This document shows positions 10,701-22,399 of a DNA stretch of 64,000 nt, one piece after another (position 1 is the first letter of the stretch; each line of letters opens with the position of its first letter). This DNA comes from Dastarcus helophoroides (lineage: Eukaryota; Arthropoda; Insecta; Coleoptera; Bothrideridae), in NCBI GenBank assembly GCA_028583605.1, contig CM053326.1:6580587-6644586 (forward strand), written 5' to 3'. The notes under the pieces were generated by a model that saw only the letters and a program-made list of their open reading frames with translations, did no database searches and was not told where the DNA came from. The translations under genes and the position numbers were made by a program.

Positions 10701-12303
10701 TTTAATCTTTCTTGGTTTCAGGGGACAAGATTTGCATTTGAACTTTTGAAGATAACCAAGGACTAGTCCGTTCCAACAAAAAAAAAGTACTTTAAAATTT
10801 TGAATATTTCACTCTTTACTAAAAATTCAAAATCTATTCTACAGTTATAATTTTGGGAGGACACTTTTTAATAATTTTTCTAGGATGTTCATTCATAAAT
10901 TTAGCCTAAAATGTCGATTTTTTTATAAATTTGAAGTTTTACACAAAACCTGAGCATTTTTAAACTTTAGGATTCAAAATTCAAGATTTTTTTCATAACT
11001 AACCAGTTTAACTCGAAATTGAGTGGACTTATTTCGATTTTGATTCCGAAAATTCGGGTTCTTCTCAAAATTTCCACTTTAAAGTAAAAGCTTTGGAAAA
11101 AAGTTTAACGTTTCAAATTGAACATTGAAATTTCGATCTTAATTACCAAATTTTGACTTTAATTGGGAATTTTTTTACTTTTAATCACGACATTAGGATT
11201 TATGTTTCGAGAAATACTTGATTTATAGAATTTTTAGAACTTTTCGAGTTTAAAAATGCCAAAATTAAAGTCGAAATTAAAAAAAACTGGGTTTAATAAC
11301 TTTAGTTTTTTCTTTTAAAATCTTAACATTGCCAGTGGCTCAAATTTTAGAATTGATTATTTTGATTTTTCTCTTTTGACATTTAAACTTCTTTTTAAAA
11401 GATTTTCGCTGGAGTTTTTGAGAAGACAATGAAGGTTTTAAAAAATCTTAACATTTCTTTTCTAAATTTTGCTCCAAACTTGAAAATTTTTAGAAAATGA
11501 GGAATTTTGATGGTTGTTAATAGATTTGATATTTTTTAAATTTGGACTTTTTTCTAAATTTTTTTTATTAAAAATTTTGACTTCACACCTTTTTTTCCAG
11601 AAATTATGGTTTCTTTTTTCTCGAGATTTAAATACCCAATTCCAAATGACAACTTATTTTTAAAATTTAGGGTTTAAAAAACTAAAAATTTCGAGTTCAA
11701 GCAGGGAACTATGATTAAAATTAACAATTCCACTTTTGTTCAAAAGTTCAAACTAAGAAAGTGGATATTTTTAGAAATGATTATTAATCAATGCGGTTTC
11801 TCTAAATGTAGACTTTTCTCAAAATTTTAAATTAAAATTCCAAATTCAAAAAATTTAAGATTACCTTAAAAATTTCGATATATGACATTTTGAATAATGT
11901 TTGCTGATATAATTTAACTTAACAAACTATTACAAAAAATTTTCCAACATCTACAATTAAACGATTTTAATTAGTTAGTTAGTTTAATTAGAGGACGTTG
12001 TCCTTCTCAAGTTCAGTTTACAGAAGACAGTTTAAAGATAATTTTCTAAATGGTAGAAAAGTAATATCTTTAGTTAATTTTCTGATTTTATCTGCAGATC
12101 TGTTTTTACTCAAAATTTAAGACAAATAGGTAACGCAGTTCAATTGTCCTGCGTCTCAATAGCAGGCAAAACTTATAGGGGACTGGGTGGGTCATGACAG
12201 TAATTGTTATTGAATTATCTCTCTTAAAAATTTATGTTTGAAGTTACTTGTTGTTATTGGGATGAATTAAATTTCAATTTTATTGCTTTATTTTATTGCG
12301 CAT

Positions 12304-12487
12304 TTGATGGAATGGACTGGTCCTTGGTTATCTTCAAAAATTGAAATACTTAACTTGTCCCCTGAAACCAAGAAAGATTAAAAATACAAAAAAGGTTGCT
12401 CTAACGCGTTCAGAGAGAAAGTCAGTTTTTCTTTGTTGTGTTTTTAATCTTTCTTGGTTTCAGGGGACAAGTTCTGTATTTCAATTT
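12304..12487. mobile_element. Minimal inverted Penelope-like terminal insertion
   Basis: Two copies of the Penelope-like terminal sequence stand head to head. On the minus strand, 12311-12385 carries ACTGGTCCTTGGTTATCTTC. On the plus strand, 12440-12487 carries TTAATCTTTCTTGGTTTCAG. No coding sequence remains. The outer flanks TTATTGCGCAT (12293-12303) and TTATTACGCAT (12488-12498) differ at one base and are likely an 11-bp target-site duplication, which would define a 184-bp insertion. Confidence 0.6.
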
Positions 12488-12499
12488 TTATTACGCATG

Positions 12500-13820
12500 T
12501 ATACATATTTCTGCTTAGATTCTTCAGATGTGTAAAAGAACTCGGAAAAATCCATAGAAAAGGATAAATACGCACGAAACTTTCTGAAAATAGTTCAAAA
12601 TAATGTATAAAAAGGCAATAAAAGAAGCAAAATTAAAATTTAGACAATAACACATGAAAAACGCCGAAAAAGGTAAAAGTGTTAAATCATAGGATTTGAC
12701 CTAAAATCCGGTCTCTAGTAATCAGGCTTTTTGGATTTTTTAGATATTAATGTAACGAGATTATTATGCGATTTATAATAATCCTTGTTTAAATCGCTAA
12801 TAATCGAGTTGCATTCAAAAGTTTATCGTATCATTGACAACGATGACACAAGTTTTCAAAACTTCAGTCTTAAAGTCGTAACACTTTTATCACAGCATGC
12901 ATTATGGTTTTGTACTTATTACACCTTAAACTTTTAATTTTGCTCCGAAATTGCTTTTTTTAGGTTTTCATTTTTGTTTGTCGCAAAAGGGAAAAATACA
13001 AGATGTTAAGGTTGAGGTATTGAAAGAAATCCAGGAAATATTTTTTTGTTTGTTTCGCGTAAATGGTTTAGGCTGTTCATTCTACATACTAATTTCCGCA
13101 CCAACTCCATGAGGTAGAGGAGAAGTGTTTAAATATTTTTTCAAAAAAATCGTTTCTGTTTTAGATTTTGAGGTTGCTCCTACAACATTTATAGGAAAAA
13201 AAGAAAAAAAATTATATTAATTTTGACGGAACCTTCCAAGAGCGAAATAAATGAAACGTTACATAACACATATACCAACTTTTTATAGAAAATAACTTAA
13301 TTGACAATTTATACTTATTAATAATTATAAGGCATGAAAAAATATTGTTACCAGTTAATTTCTTTGTTAACTAGTGATGACTCTGCCTTTGTTATTGTTG
13401 TTCGCAAATGCACCATTTCAACAAAAAATAGATATTTATCAACAACCTCCTTCAGCTGCTTTAGTGCAATTAAGACTGCTATATTTGTCAAAAACAACAG
13501 TTATTTCTTTAATACCGCCCGGAACTTTTCATTTAATTGCCAGTTATATTCTTATCATTTACACTAATATTAAGTTATGTAATGTGAAAGTAAATCACAA
13601 AACTTAATTTATAGTTGTCTTTGGCATTACACCTTGATCGAATAGAGTTGCGGAATGTGGGCTGCCTCAAAATTCTTTTTTAATTTTTTTAGAACACAAA
13701 GTTTTCGATCAAGCCCCAGTTTCGATGATTTAGGCAAAACAAACAAAAAACATATCATTTCTTAGATTTTTTTCAGAGGCTGCAACTTTGGTATCCTGTG
13801 TTTTTATCGAAAATGTTATT
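12500..13820. other. No gene seen
   Basis: AT-rich DNA. The two overlapping frames at 13334-13567 and 13374-13607 have no recognisable domain. The part at 12540-12730 resembles the margins of the AT-rich arrays. Nothing else could be supported. Confidence 0.55.
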
Positions 13821-13828
13821 GTTTAGAA

Positions 13829-14946
13829 CAGCGCTGTCCAACTGGCGGCCCGCGGGCCGTATACGGCTCGCCAAATTATATTTACGGCCCGCGAGTACAT
13901 TTTACTAGATACTAAATCATTATTAATAATATCAAAATTATTTTACTATGTGAAAATTTAACTCTAATTTGAATTTAAAGTAGGTACTATTAAGTTTTCG
14001 TAAGTTCACTTAACCTGGCTGAATACAGCAGCAATTCGTTTAACGTCTGATGATGGTTGGCACAACGTTGGAGCCACATATTATATTGGTTGTTGTTTAT
14101 CTATAGTTGATAAAAATGTTATTTATTCACTTGCTTTCCTAACGGACATTACAAATTATTTAAATCTTTTGAATAAATCCTTGTAAGGGCAAGTTAAAAA
14201 TATGCGTTGCCTTTACATATAATTTACTGGATTTAGAAACAAATTAAAATTGTTAAGGTTTAATTTGGAGCAAAATAATTTATTTTATTTTGAATCTTGC
14301 AAAGAGATCTATGAAGATATGAAAGAATGTAATATAGAAGCGAATTTTAAAATATTTCTACCAAAATTGGATATGCTAATTACAGATTTCAATGAAAGAT
14401 TTTCTCAATTTAATGATCTTAAACCTTCTATTGATTTATTTTGTGATCCAAATAATATTGATATCAACTCCGTTAATCTTAAATATTAAATAGAATTATG
14501 CGACCTGTAGGCTGACCCACTTTTTACATCTCGTGGAGTAACTGGAATAGAAATATTCAAATTTTTAAATAAAGAGAAATATCCAAAATTGAGAGATTTT
14601 GAACTTCAAATTGTATCAATGTTCGGAAGTAGATATATCTGCGAGCGTGCATACTCCAATATGAAATGTATAAAGTCAAAATATAGAAACAGTTTAAAAC
14701 ATTCCACTCTTGTATTAGACTTGCCACAACAAATATTGGTGTGGACATACAAGATATTGTTGCTAAACAATTACGGGCACAATATTCTCATTAATATACT
14801 ACGAATATTTTAAAGTTTTCTTTTTGGTATAAATAAAATATTTTTTAATTAACACAAACTGACTTTTCATTTATCAACTTTATGGCCCCCGAAATGTTTG
14901 GTGAAGAAAATATGGCCCGCGGGCTTTGATAAGTTGGACAGCGCTG
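13829..14946 (+). mobile_element. hAT transposon, internally deleted, perfect 8-bp TSD
   Basis: The ends are CAGCGCTGTCCAACTGGCGG on the left and, as the reverse complement of the right end, CAGCGCTGTCCAACTTATCA. Both are followed closely by a GCCCGCGGGCC motif. The element is flanked on both sides by GTTTAGAA (13821-13828 and 14947-14954), an exact 8-bp duplication typical of hAT elements. At 1118 bp it is too short for a full transposase gene, and only C-terminal pieces remain, so it is non-autonomous. Confidence 0.92.
14250..14813 (+). pseudogene. hAT transposase C-terminal remnant
   Basis: Two open segments remain. The first (14250-14489) is a hydrophobic/acidic stretch (NLFYFESCKEIYEDMKECN, then IFLPKLDMLITDFNERF) that fits the region ahead of the dimerisation domain in ZBED5/GTF2IRD2-type hAT transposases. 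The second (14589-14813) contains MFGSRYICERAYSNMKCIKS, then KYRNSL. This matches the hAT dimerisation motif (FGS-Y-CE--FS-MK--KS--R--L). The N-terminal BED finger and the catalytic core are missing. The segments are separated by stops. A dead fragment that once belonged to the element's own transposase. Confidence 0.8.
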
Positions 14947-14954
14947 GTTTAGAA

Positions 14955-16765
14955 GGAAACATTGAAAAAAAAAAACAAAAAGAAGCTATTTCGGAAGCCT
15001 GAAATAATTAAGAGATCATGTATTTTATAATAAAAATGGTTATTGGCAAAGCTGTAGTTCTTTTAAAAGCGCTTAAGCGATTTTTGAGACTTTTTTCCAG
15101 CTTCAACGGTTACTAAGTTATTCGATTAAAACCGACGTGGACAAAATATTGTGAACGTCGTAAAATTCGCAAGATGAAATTGCCTAATAATGAACTACAA
15201 AAATACATCATTTTCATGAAGGTAACTCTCCCCTCAAAATCATCAATGGCAAGGGACTAAATTGTCGCTAAAATGTGCCAGCCGGACCGAATTGACGTTT
15301 TCCGACGAGATTAATCTGTAAGAGATTCCTAATTCGATGTAAAACGTTTAGTTTCCTTGTTTAATAAAGTGCAACACGTAATAATATATTTTAAGCGTAA
15401 GTTAATTCAATTCAGTTTCGAAATTTTTACTTTTTAAGGATTCGCAGCGAAACGTGCGGATGAAACTCTTGCTTACTGATTGTATTTACAACTGGCGAAC
15501 GGCTAGAACGGAATTCGCTTGAGCGCAGGAAGTCACGTGATATCCCCACCTAACCTGTCTAAGAGTATGCGCCCTCGTGGCGACATTCTGGTTCATATTT
15601 GATTTACCCTCGTATAAGCGCCACACTGGCTACGACTATTTGATTTTTTAGCATATACTGTACGCACGTATAAATACTACACATCTGCAAACTGCTTTAC
15701 AGTAGATTTTCTGAATCGCCAGAACTGCACTGCTTATGCGACCAATTTCCGCAATGGGTATTTAGCCAAAGACATCTAGAAGATGCAGTGGAGCTGATGT
15801 GTTGCCATTACTTCAGGGTATTTCCCTAACCTGCTGAATGAAGCATCGAAATCCAGTCTTTTGTTGAGTTAATAATCGTAATAATAATAAGTTTGACATT
15901 AAATATGTTGGCTTCGACACCTGCATGAGTCTTTTAATTTTGTTTCTAACATCTGACAATAATTTACGGAACATCTATAGAAAAGCAATTGACTACCTTA
16001 AGAAAATGTTATTGATGAGTTTAGCTTTCATTGGTTATGCAAAATTTGTCATAAAAATCAACTTCTGAAGCAATTCTTTATGTAGTACTAAATTAGAAAT
16101 ATCTAAGCAATACGTGACTGTACCTTAGATGTATAATACCAATAAATAACCTATTTACATGAATGTGAGTCAAGTGGTTTGTTATTTAAAATGTTGCAGT
16201 TAAATCTCGAACAACGGAACAAATATGCACCTTTTAAAACATTCTCTTGGATAATGGGCTTTTATTGTGCACTATATTCAGACATATTTCGCTCTTATTC
16301 GTCGATTTACTGAAATTGAGTGCTATTTTCCACCTAGTTTGAAAACGATTTTTCATAGAATTTCATTTATAAGTTTCTATATTCCCGTAAGGCGGCGAAT
16401 ATGCTAAAATATCAACTCTTGCCATTTATACGTCAAATTTATTTGTGCATTTGAACAATAGTTTTCCTCGGAGAAGTGGGATACGTTCTAAAATATCCCC
16501 GTGGAAATGAAGTTTATATTGTCCTTAAACGTGTAGTGCTTTAAGGCAGAAAACTTTTGTTTCTTGCGTGGCAGACATTTTAATTTTAGGTTTGTATTAT
16601 ATTTGTTTATTAAATATAAAGTACTTAATAGACAAAATTAGTATTTTCTTAAATTTATTAAGATAAGTAACTAAACCAAACTAATAAATATTTATTAGAA
16701 ATTAAAACGAAAGGAGTTGACAAGTTATAAATTGATATTTCTGTATTATGCTGTCTTCCTTTTAA
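14955..16765. other. No gene seen
   Basis: Moderately AT-rich, apparently single-copy within this window. Short frames only. The stretch at 15480-15620 is more GC-balanced than its surroundings but shows no product I recognise. Confidence 0.55.
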
Positions 16766-16769
16766 TAGG

Positions 16770-17608
16770 GAAAGATTCGGAAAGGTGTTGAAGACAATTA
16801 AACATATAGCAGAGGTTAATGGGTTGGATACAAATATTATTTATAAAATTATTAATAAGAAAAAATACAAATGTCAATTGGTGAATACCACAACTTTCCG
16901 AGCTGATGAAAACAAAACTTTAAGTTCGTCTCACTTCCATTTGAACCCTCGCTTACGCATGGTTTGGGTGGAATTTTACGAAAACGGGGCTTTCGGGTTG
17001 TTTATGGTTTTAACGGCAAATTAAATTCGCTCTTGGGTAGTTTGAAGGCTAAAGCAGAGCAAACGGACAAGTCCGGTAATTACCAAATTTCATGTAAAGA
17101 TTGTCCTCAAAAGTATGTCGGGCAGACTAGAAGATCTCTTAAAATCCGACTGAAGAATCATTTGGTTCATTTGAGGTACGGAAGAACTGAGAAGTCAGGT
17201 GTGGCTCGACATGCTTTTGAATTAGATCATAGGATAGATAATAATATTAAATTGTTAAGAGTAGTAAATAAGAATTATATGCTGAATGCATGTGAAAGCT
17301 TAGCTATCCATAAGGCTGGAGACAACTTTATGAATGGTTGCGCTGGGCCTTTAGCCTATTTATCTCTGTTAAAAATAGTGTATGATAAGATACACGTGCG
17401 CGTTCGGATGGCGTCGATCATACAGGAAGTGAATATTCTTAGTATATAAGGGTAAATTTCAGGATTAGGTGTTAGTATCTCTCTCAAGATGATAGGTTGG
17501 CTGCCGAAACGCGTTAGAGCAACCTTTGTTGTGTTTTTTAATCTTTCTTGGTTTCAGGGGACAAGTTTCGTTTTTCAATTTTTGAAGATAACCAAGGACC
17601 AGTCCGTT
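16770..17608 (+). mobile_element. Penelope-like element, 5'-truncated
   Basis: The copy starts abruptly in the C-terminal part of the reverse transcriptase. It runs through a GIY-YIG endonuclease region and ends in the terminal sequence TTAATCTTTCTTGGTTTCAG ... GATAACCAAGGACCAGTCCG. The same terminus is present at 9862-10774 and 12304-12487. The 3' untranslated part carries a decayed hammerhead-like motif. This is the best preserved of the Penelope-like copies in the window, but it is non-autonomous. Confidence 0.85.
16785..17449 (+). pseudogene. Penelope-like RT C-terminus and GIY-YIG endonuclease, frameshifted
   Basis: The first frame (16785-17024) begins with IKHIAEVNGLD, which fits the end of Penelope reverse transcriptases. 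A frameshift near 16950-16980 moves the reading to the second frame (16964-17449). That frame contains GGILRKRGFRVVYGFNGKLN and then the endonuclease region GNYQISCKDCPQKYVGQTRR. GNYQI and KYVGQTRR correspond to the GIY and YIG strands with the catalytic Arg. The conserved distal block is RIDNN ... LNACESLAIHKAGDN. The reverse transcriptase palm is missing. The endonuclease would nick target DNA in an intact element; this copy is a pseudogene. Confidence 0.8.
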
Positions 17609-17838
17609 ACACCAAAAGAAAAAATCCACACTAATGTGAATATAAAATCGAGAATGATGACATGCGATAAGGATACATTTAAATTCAAAATTGGACAATA
17701 AGCGTTAAAACTGACGAACATGTTTTATATTTTTGGTTTGGATGCTTGTAGTCGAGCAGGAAAGGAGTCTAATATTTATTGATAATGAATAACACTTATA
17801 AATTTTAGGTTCTTTTTATGTATTGCAACTAATATTCC

Positions 17839-20800
17839 CAGTGGCGGCTCGTAGTCAAAGCTAATGGGGGATCTGCGACAATATTTAGCGTTTTAAAGAT
17901 TTTTAAGATTTCGACTAAAATTTCGACATTTTCAAAATGTTACTTTTCGAAAACTTTAGATTTCCTGACAATGAAAACTTTTCGATAATGTCTCGTTTTT
18001 TGAAAGGTTGAATTTTTTTCCAAATTTCGATTGTATTGCAAAATTTAATTTTTATCGTTTAAAAATTCTTACTTTTTTAAAAATGTAAATGTTTTCAAAT
18101 CTGGACATTTGACTTTTTAACTTTTCGACTTTTATCTAAATTTCGTCTTTGTTTATATTTTTTTTGGAAAATTTTAATTTTTTTATTGAAAATTGCGATT
18201 CTTACTAAATTCGACCGATTTTTATTTAAATGTCAACTATTTTTCGAAATTTCGAATTTTTTTGCAAAGTTTCGATCATTTATTGATTTTTTTTTTTGTT
18301 GAAAATTCTTAATTTCCGAAATTCTTCTAACATTTCGATTTTTTTTTTAAATTTTGAAATTTTATGAAATGTTTGATAATTTTTCAAAATTTTAATTTTT
18401 TGACCTAAAATTTCAACTTTTTAAGAAATGTTCCACTTTGATTCAAAATTTTAACTACCAAAAATTTAACTTTTTCCAAAATTTTAACTTCTCAATATCT
18501 CGATCTATCTGATAATTTTCGCTTGTTTCTAATATTCTGGTTTGAAAACTTTGATTTTTATTGAAAAGTTGAGTGCAAAATTTCCAACTATTCAAAATTT
18601 AAACTTTTTTAAAATTTTGAATTATTTCGTGAATTCGAGGAAAAATTCTCAAATCTGCAAATTTTGGTATTTATTTTAATTTCGACTATATATTTCGACC
18701 TTTTCTTTTTAAAAATTTCACCTTTTCCAAAAAATTTCACTTCTTTTGGACATTTGAAAGATTTTAAAAATGTTTGCCTTGTCAACGAATTTCGACTTTT
18801 TTTATTGAAAATGTTAACCTTTTCTTAAATCTGCACTGTTTTGAAATTTTCGACTTTTTATTTTAATTCCCACTTTGTTGAAAATTCCGGTCTTTTTCAA
18901 ATGTTCAAATTTTTCAAAAATTTCAGTCATTTTCCAAAATTTAAAATTTTTTAATTTCAACTATTTTCAAAATTTTCACATTTTTTGCAAACTGTCGATC
19001 CTTTATTTGAAAATTGTGGTTTTTTTTAAGTCGGACATTTCCTAAAAGCTTTAATTTCGTAAAATTTCGACCCCCATTTCAAAACTTCGACTTTTTTTCA
19101 AAATTTCGACCCTTTTTGAAAACTCGACTTTTTTTTGAAAAGATTGACCTTTTTAAAATTATTATTTATACATTTTTTAAACATTTTTAATTAAATCTTT
19201 GACTTAAAACAAAATATTCTTTTTAAACTTCGACTTAAATTTCGACTTTTTTCAAAATTTTACCTTTTCAAAATTTCAACTTTTTTGATAAGTACGAATT
19301 TTTCCATAATTTTGAGTTTTCTCCAATATTCAAAAAATTCAGCTATTTTAAAAATTTAATTAAAAACTCTGCACTTTATTTTAAATGTCGATATTTTTCC
19401 AAAAATTCGTCTTTTATTCACATTCCCAAAATTATTGAAAATGTCGACCATTTTAAAAATTGAAATTTGTTTTTAAAAAACTTCGACTTTTCTGATAATT
19501 TTAGCTTTATTTTTTAAAAATGGTAATGTTTTTCATTTTAAATTTATATTTTTTGAAACAAATTTCGAAATAACACTCGAATTAAAAAAAAATAATAATA
19601 ATAATTATAATATAATATAATATATAATAAATATAATATGAATATAATATAATAATAATTTAATATTGTATTGTATTATAATAATAATTTAAAATTGAGC
19701 AAAGCTTTGAAACAAATTTCCAAAAAGGAACTTGAATTTTATGTACAAATAAATTGCCAAAACTTGAATTTTAGTCACAAAAAATTGGCTTCAAGCTGGA
19801 AAATTTGATTTTTGAAATTTGTCTGGAACTTCAAAATTACTAAAAAAAAATTAAATTAGAACAGTAAATTGTTAATGATTTTTTTTTTCACCATTTTGAT
19901 TAATTTTAATTTCGAATTTTGAGACTCGTCTAGAAATGTTGACTCTTTTTTCAAAAATTTCAGTAATTCCCACTATAAAAGTCGAAATTATGAAAATATT
20001 TTTGACAATTAATTTATTTCAAAAAATTTGTCTTTTTCTTGAATTCCGAGAATGTTTTTTTTAAAGGTTGTTTACTAATAAGAAATTTCAACTTTTTCTA
20101 GAAATATGATCTGCTTTCGCTTGAAATTTTGAGTTTATTTTTAAATTTCGATCTTTTTTTAATCGAAATTTGAATTTTAAATTCGAACTTGAGAATTTCA
20201 AGAATAAATTTAACCTTTCTAGAAACATTGGAAATTCCGATTCAGAATTTCCTTTGATCCTACGGTAGTAATAATTTTTTAGAGAAATATCAAATTATAA
20301 AAAAGATTGAAATTTACAAGGTTCATTTTTCTTGAAATTTCAATATTTTTCTCAAAGTTTTCTTATTTTTATGCAGATTTGAAGTTTATTTTCCCTAAAC
20401 TTATACGTAATAATTTTCAGATTCTTATCAAAATTACAAAATAAAATGAACTTTAAAATATTCAAATTTCGTTAGAAAACTTAAGTTTCCAAAACAAATT
20501 AGAAAAAAATCAAAATTTCTACAAGAAAAAATATTTTAAAGACAAAATAACCAGCTAATGTCAAAATTTCAAAAAAATTCTTTGTATAAATGTTTAGAGA
20601 TAAACACAAATTGCATAGGGGAAAAAAGCAAAATTTCTTAGAGAAAAAATCGAAATTTAAAAAAAAATTGATATATCTTTATAAAAAAGTCAAATTTTTT
20701 TGTTTTTCCCAAGATGTTTTTATATAGCTTTCAGGGTTTTTCGCAAACATTTTTTTGTCAAAACTACAAAATAAAACGAACTTTAATTTGTCAAAGTGTC

Positions 20801-21494
20801 TAGAAAAAAGTTGACATTTTTAAAGCAAATTAGAGGAACATAAAAAAAAAATCTGAAGAAGTTGGAATTTCTAGTAGAAATTTTAAGAACAACACTTTCA
20901 GGAAAAATGGAAATTTCGAGAAAATTTCTTTTTATAAAATATTTAGCAAAAATGGAAACTTTGTAGAAAAAATTAAAATTTCCTAAAAAAAATCGAAATA
21001 TCTGAAAAAACTTCAAAATTTTTATACAAACTGAGATTTGAGGTAAAAATTCAAAGATACCGTATTAACTTATTTATTTTATTATTTATTAATTTATTTT
21101 TGGAGAAATAGTAAAATGGGAGATGAGTTGGATTCAGATTGTTTCTTGAAATTGTGGTTATTTTCTTAAAATGTTGACATTTTCAAAGAAATTTGAGTTT
21201 TTTTCCTTAATATTTTAATTCCTGCTCGAAATATTGATTTCCTTCTTAAAACTTTTACAAAAATTAGTTTTTGAAAATGTGATTTTGATCAAAATTAAAA
21301 ATAAAATAGGTTTTTAAATGTCGTAACTTCGTGAAAGAAACCTAAAATTTCTGTGAAAAGAATTCAGAGAAAATTTAAAATTTCTGCAAAAAAATTGTGT
21401 AATGAAAAGTGTTTAGAAAATTTTGAGAAAAAAAACTCGTGAGCGAACTTGGGGGTGCTGCAGTTCCACAGTGCCCATACGCCAGCCGCCACTG
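17839..21494. mobile_element. hAT-like non-autonomous element filled with TTTCGA/TCGAAA array
   Basis: The ends are CAGTGGCGGCTCGTAG on the left and, as the reverse complement of the right end, CAGTGGCGGCTGGCGTA. The flanks AATATTCC (17831-17838) and AACATTTC (21495-21502) agree at 6 of 8 positions, a plausible decayed 8-bp duplication. The interior of about 3.5 kb has no coding frame. Up to about 19560 it is T-rich (TTTCGACTTTTT, AAATTTCGA). A short AATAAT/ATATAAT stretch at 19590-19690 follows, and after it the + strand becomes A-rich (GAAAAAATCGAAATTT). Superfamily assignment rests only on the ends and on the size of the duplication. Confidence 0.75.
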
Positions 21495-21980
21495 AACATT
21501 TCATATCTTATTAGTACTGTCATCTTGAGGGCAGACGTACCACACTAGTCGCAGTAAATTTTATCCCTTAATACTAATATACTTACCTGAATACTTATGT
21601 TTATTACAATTTACTCAAGAAAATATTTAAAATGAATGACTCCTAGTGTAAAGTCAAAAAATCTGCATCCCTCCCTGACTGTCGAAAAACTGCACATGAA
21701 ACATACTAGGCACTATTATTGCAAAAATCAAAAGACAAAAATCTGAATGTTGTTAAAATAAAACGACGATGCATTGAGAACATAATACGTTTTGACAAAT
21801 GGGTTTTAAATGCTGTTTCTTATCATTTGTTTTTTCTTTTTCAAATCTTACTATTGTTTTCAGTAGATTGTAGTCGTAAGAAATATACACTGTGCATTTC
21901 GAAAGGATCTTCAATGCCCTCTTCTTGTACAAACTAAAACAGTAATTACTGTTTTACTGCACAGTGCACAATTAACATAA
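21495..21980. other. No gene seen; 22-bp perfect palindrome at 21935-21956
   Basis: Short frames only. AAAACAGTAATTACTGTTTT and one further base pair on each side form a perfect palindrome ending 24 bp before the gypsy LTR. Palindromes of this type can be protein-binding sites, but nothing else supports that here. Confidence 0.5.
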
Positions 21981-22372
21981 TGTAACAAAATGTAAATTTA
22001 AAATTTAGTAAGGAATTTTCTAGAACATTTGATAATGGGAATCGGCCGCGATAATGAATTAAACGACAGATAAGCGCTCCAGAAATTTCCGCAAGCGATA
22101 ATCTCATCTGCACGGAGATTGGCCTAAAAACGGCACGGTATCTATAAATAAAAATACATAAATAAATATAAATACGCGGGCGGCTTTCCCTCAGTCAGTC
22201 AATGAATAAGTTAGTTAAATAAACAATGAACAAGTAAGTTAATTAAACAGTGTTAGTGAATTAATCAGTCAGCTAGTTAAGTGAATTATAATTGTAGCGT
22301 TCCGGAATCAGTTTAGAAATAAAGTGGTTACAATTCACGAAGTATTAATTTTCGAACGTATAACGCGCAACA
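21981..22372 (+). repeat. Gypsy 5' LTR
   Basis: Starts TG and ends CA. A TATAAATA-type stretch at about 22141-22175 could contain the promoter. The end, CGTATAACGCGCAACA, is followed directly by the primer-binding-site region. It pairs with the 3' LTR at 23656-24037, but the last ~20 bp of the two differ (ACGCGCAACA versus ACACTCTACA). Confidence 0.85.
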
Positions 22373-22392
22373 ACTGGTATCAAAAGTAGGAT
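22373..22392 (+). promoter_or_regulatory. Gypsy primer-binding site
   Basis: ACTGGTATCAAAAGTAGGAT lies immediately 3' of the 5' LTR. TGGTATCA is a usual form of a tRNA 3'-end complement (TGG pairs with the CCA tail) that primes minus-strand DNA synthesis. The tRNA identity was not determined. Confidence 0.65.
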
Positions 22393-22399
22393 GGACTAT

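Larger units (their letters stand above)
9862..10774 (+). mobile_element. Penelope-like element remnant with inverted terminal copy
   Basis: The body on the + strand (10240-10774) carries the C-terminal end of the endonuclease frame. It is followed by a terminal region with TTAATCTTTCTTGGTTTCAG and GATAACCAAGGACTAGTCCG. In front of it, 9862-10020 carries the same terminal region in reverse orientation (ACTGGTCCTTGGTTAC, TCCCCTGAAACTAATAAAGA). A partial inverted terminal copy joined to a 5'-truncated body is the usual architecture of this class. The same terminal sequence is seen at 12304-12487 and 17520-17608. Confidence 0.75.
8100..11930. repeat. AT-rich degenerate array, A-rich then T-rich, with insertions
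   Basis: From about 8100 to 9100 the + strand is A-rich (AAGTCGAAATC, CAAAATTTTAAG units). From about 9660 to 11930 it is T-rich (ATTTTGACTTTAA, TTTCGAGTTTAAA units), apart from the Penelope-like insertion at 9862-10774. The switch coincides with the inverted repeat at 9194-9639. No coding frame is supported. Confidence 0.65.

Noticed and set aside
13374..13607. 77-residue frame starting with a hydrophobic, signal-peptide-like stretch
   Set aside because: It overlaps another frame of equal length, has no recognised domain, and lies in AT-rich DNA between mobile elements; hydrophobic codons are expected from T-rich sequence.
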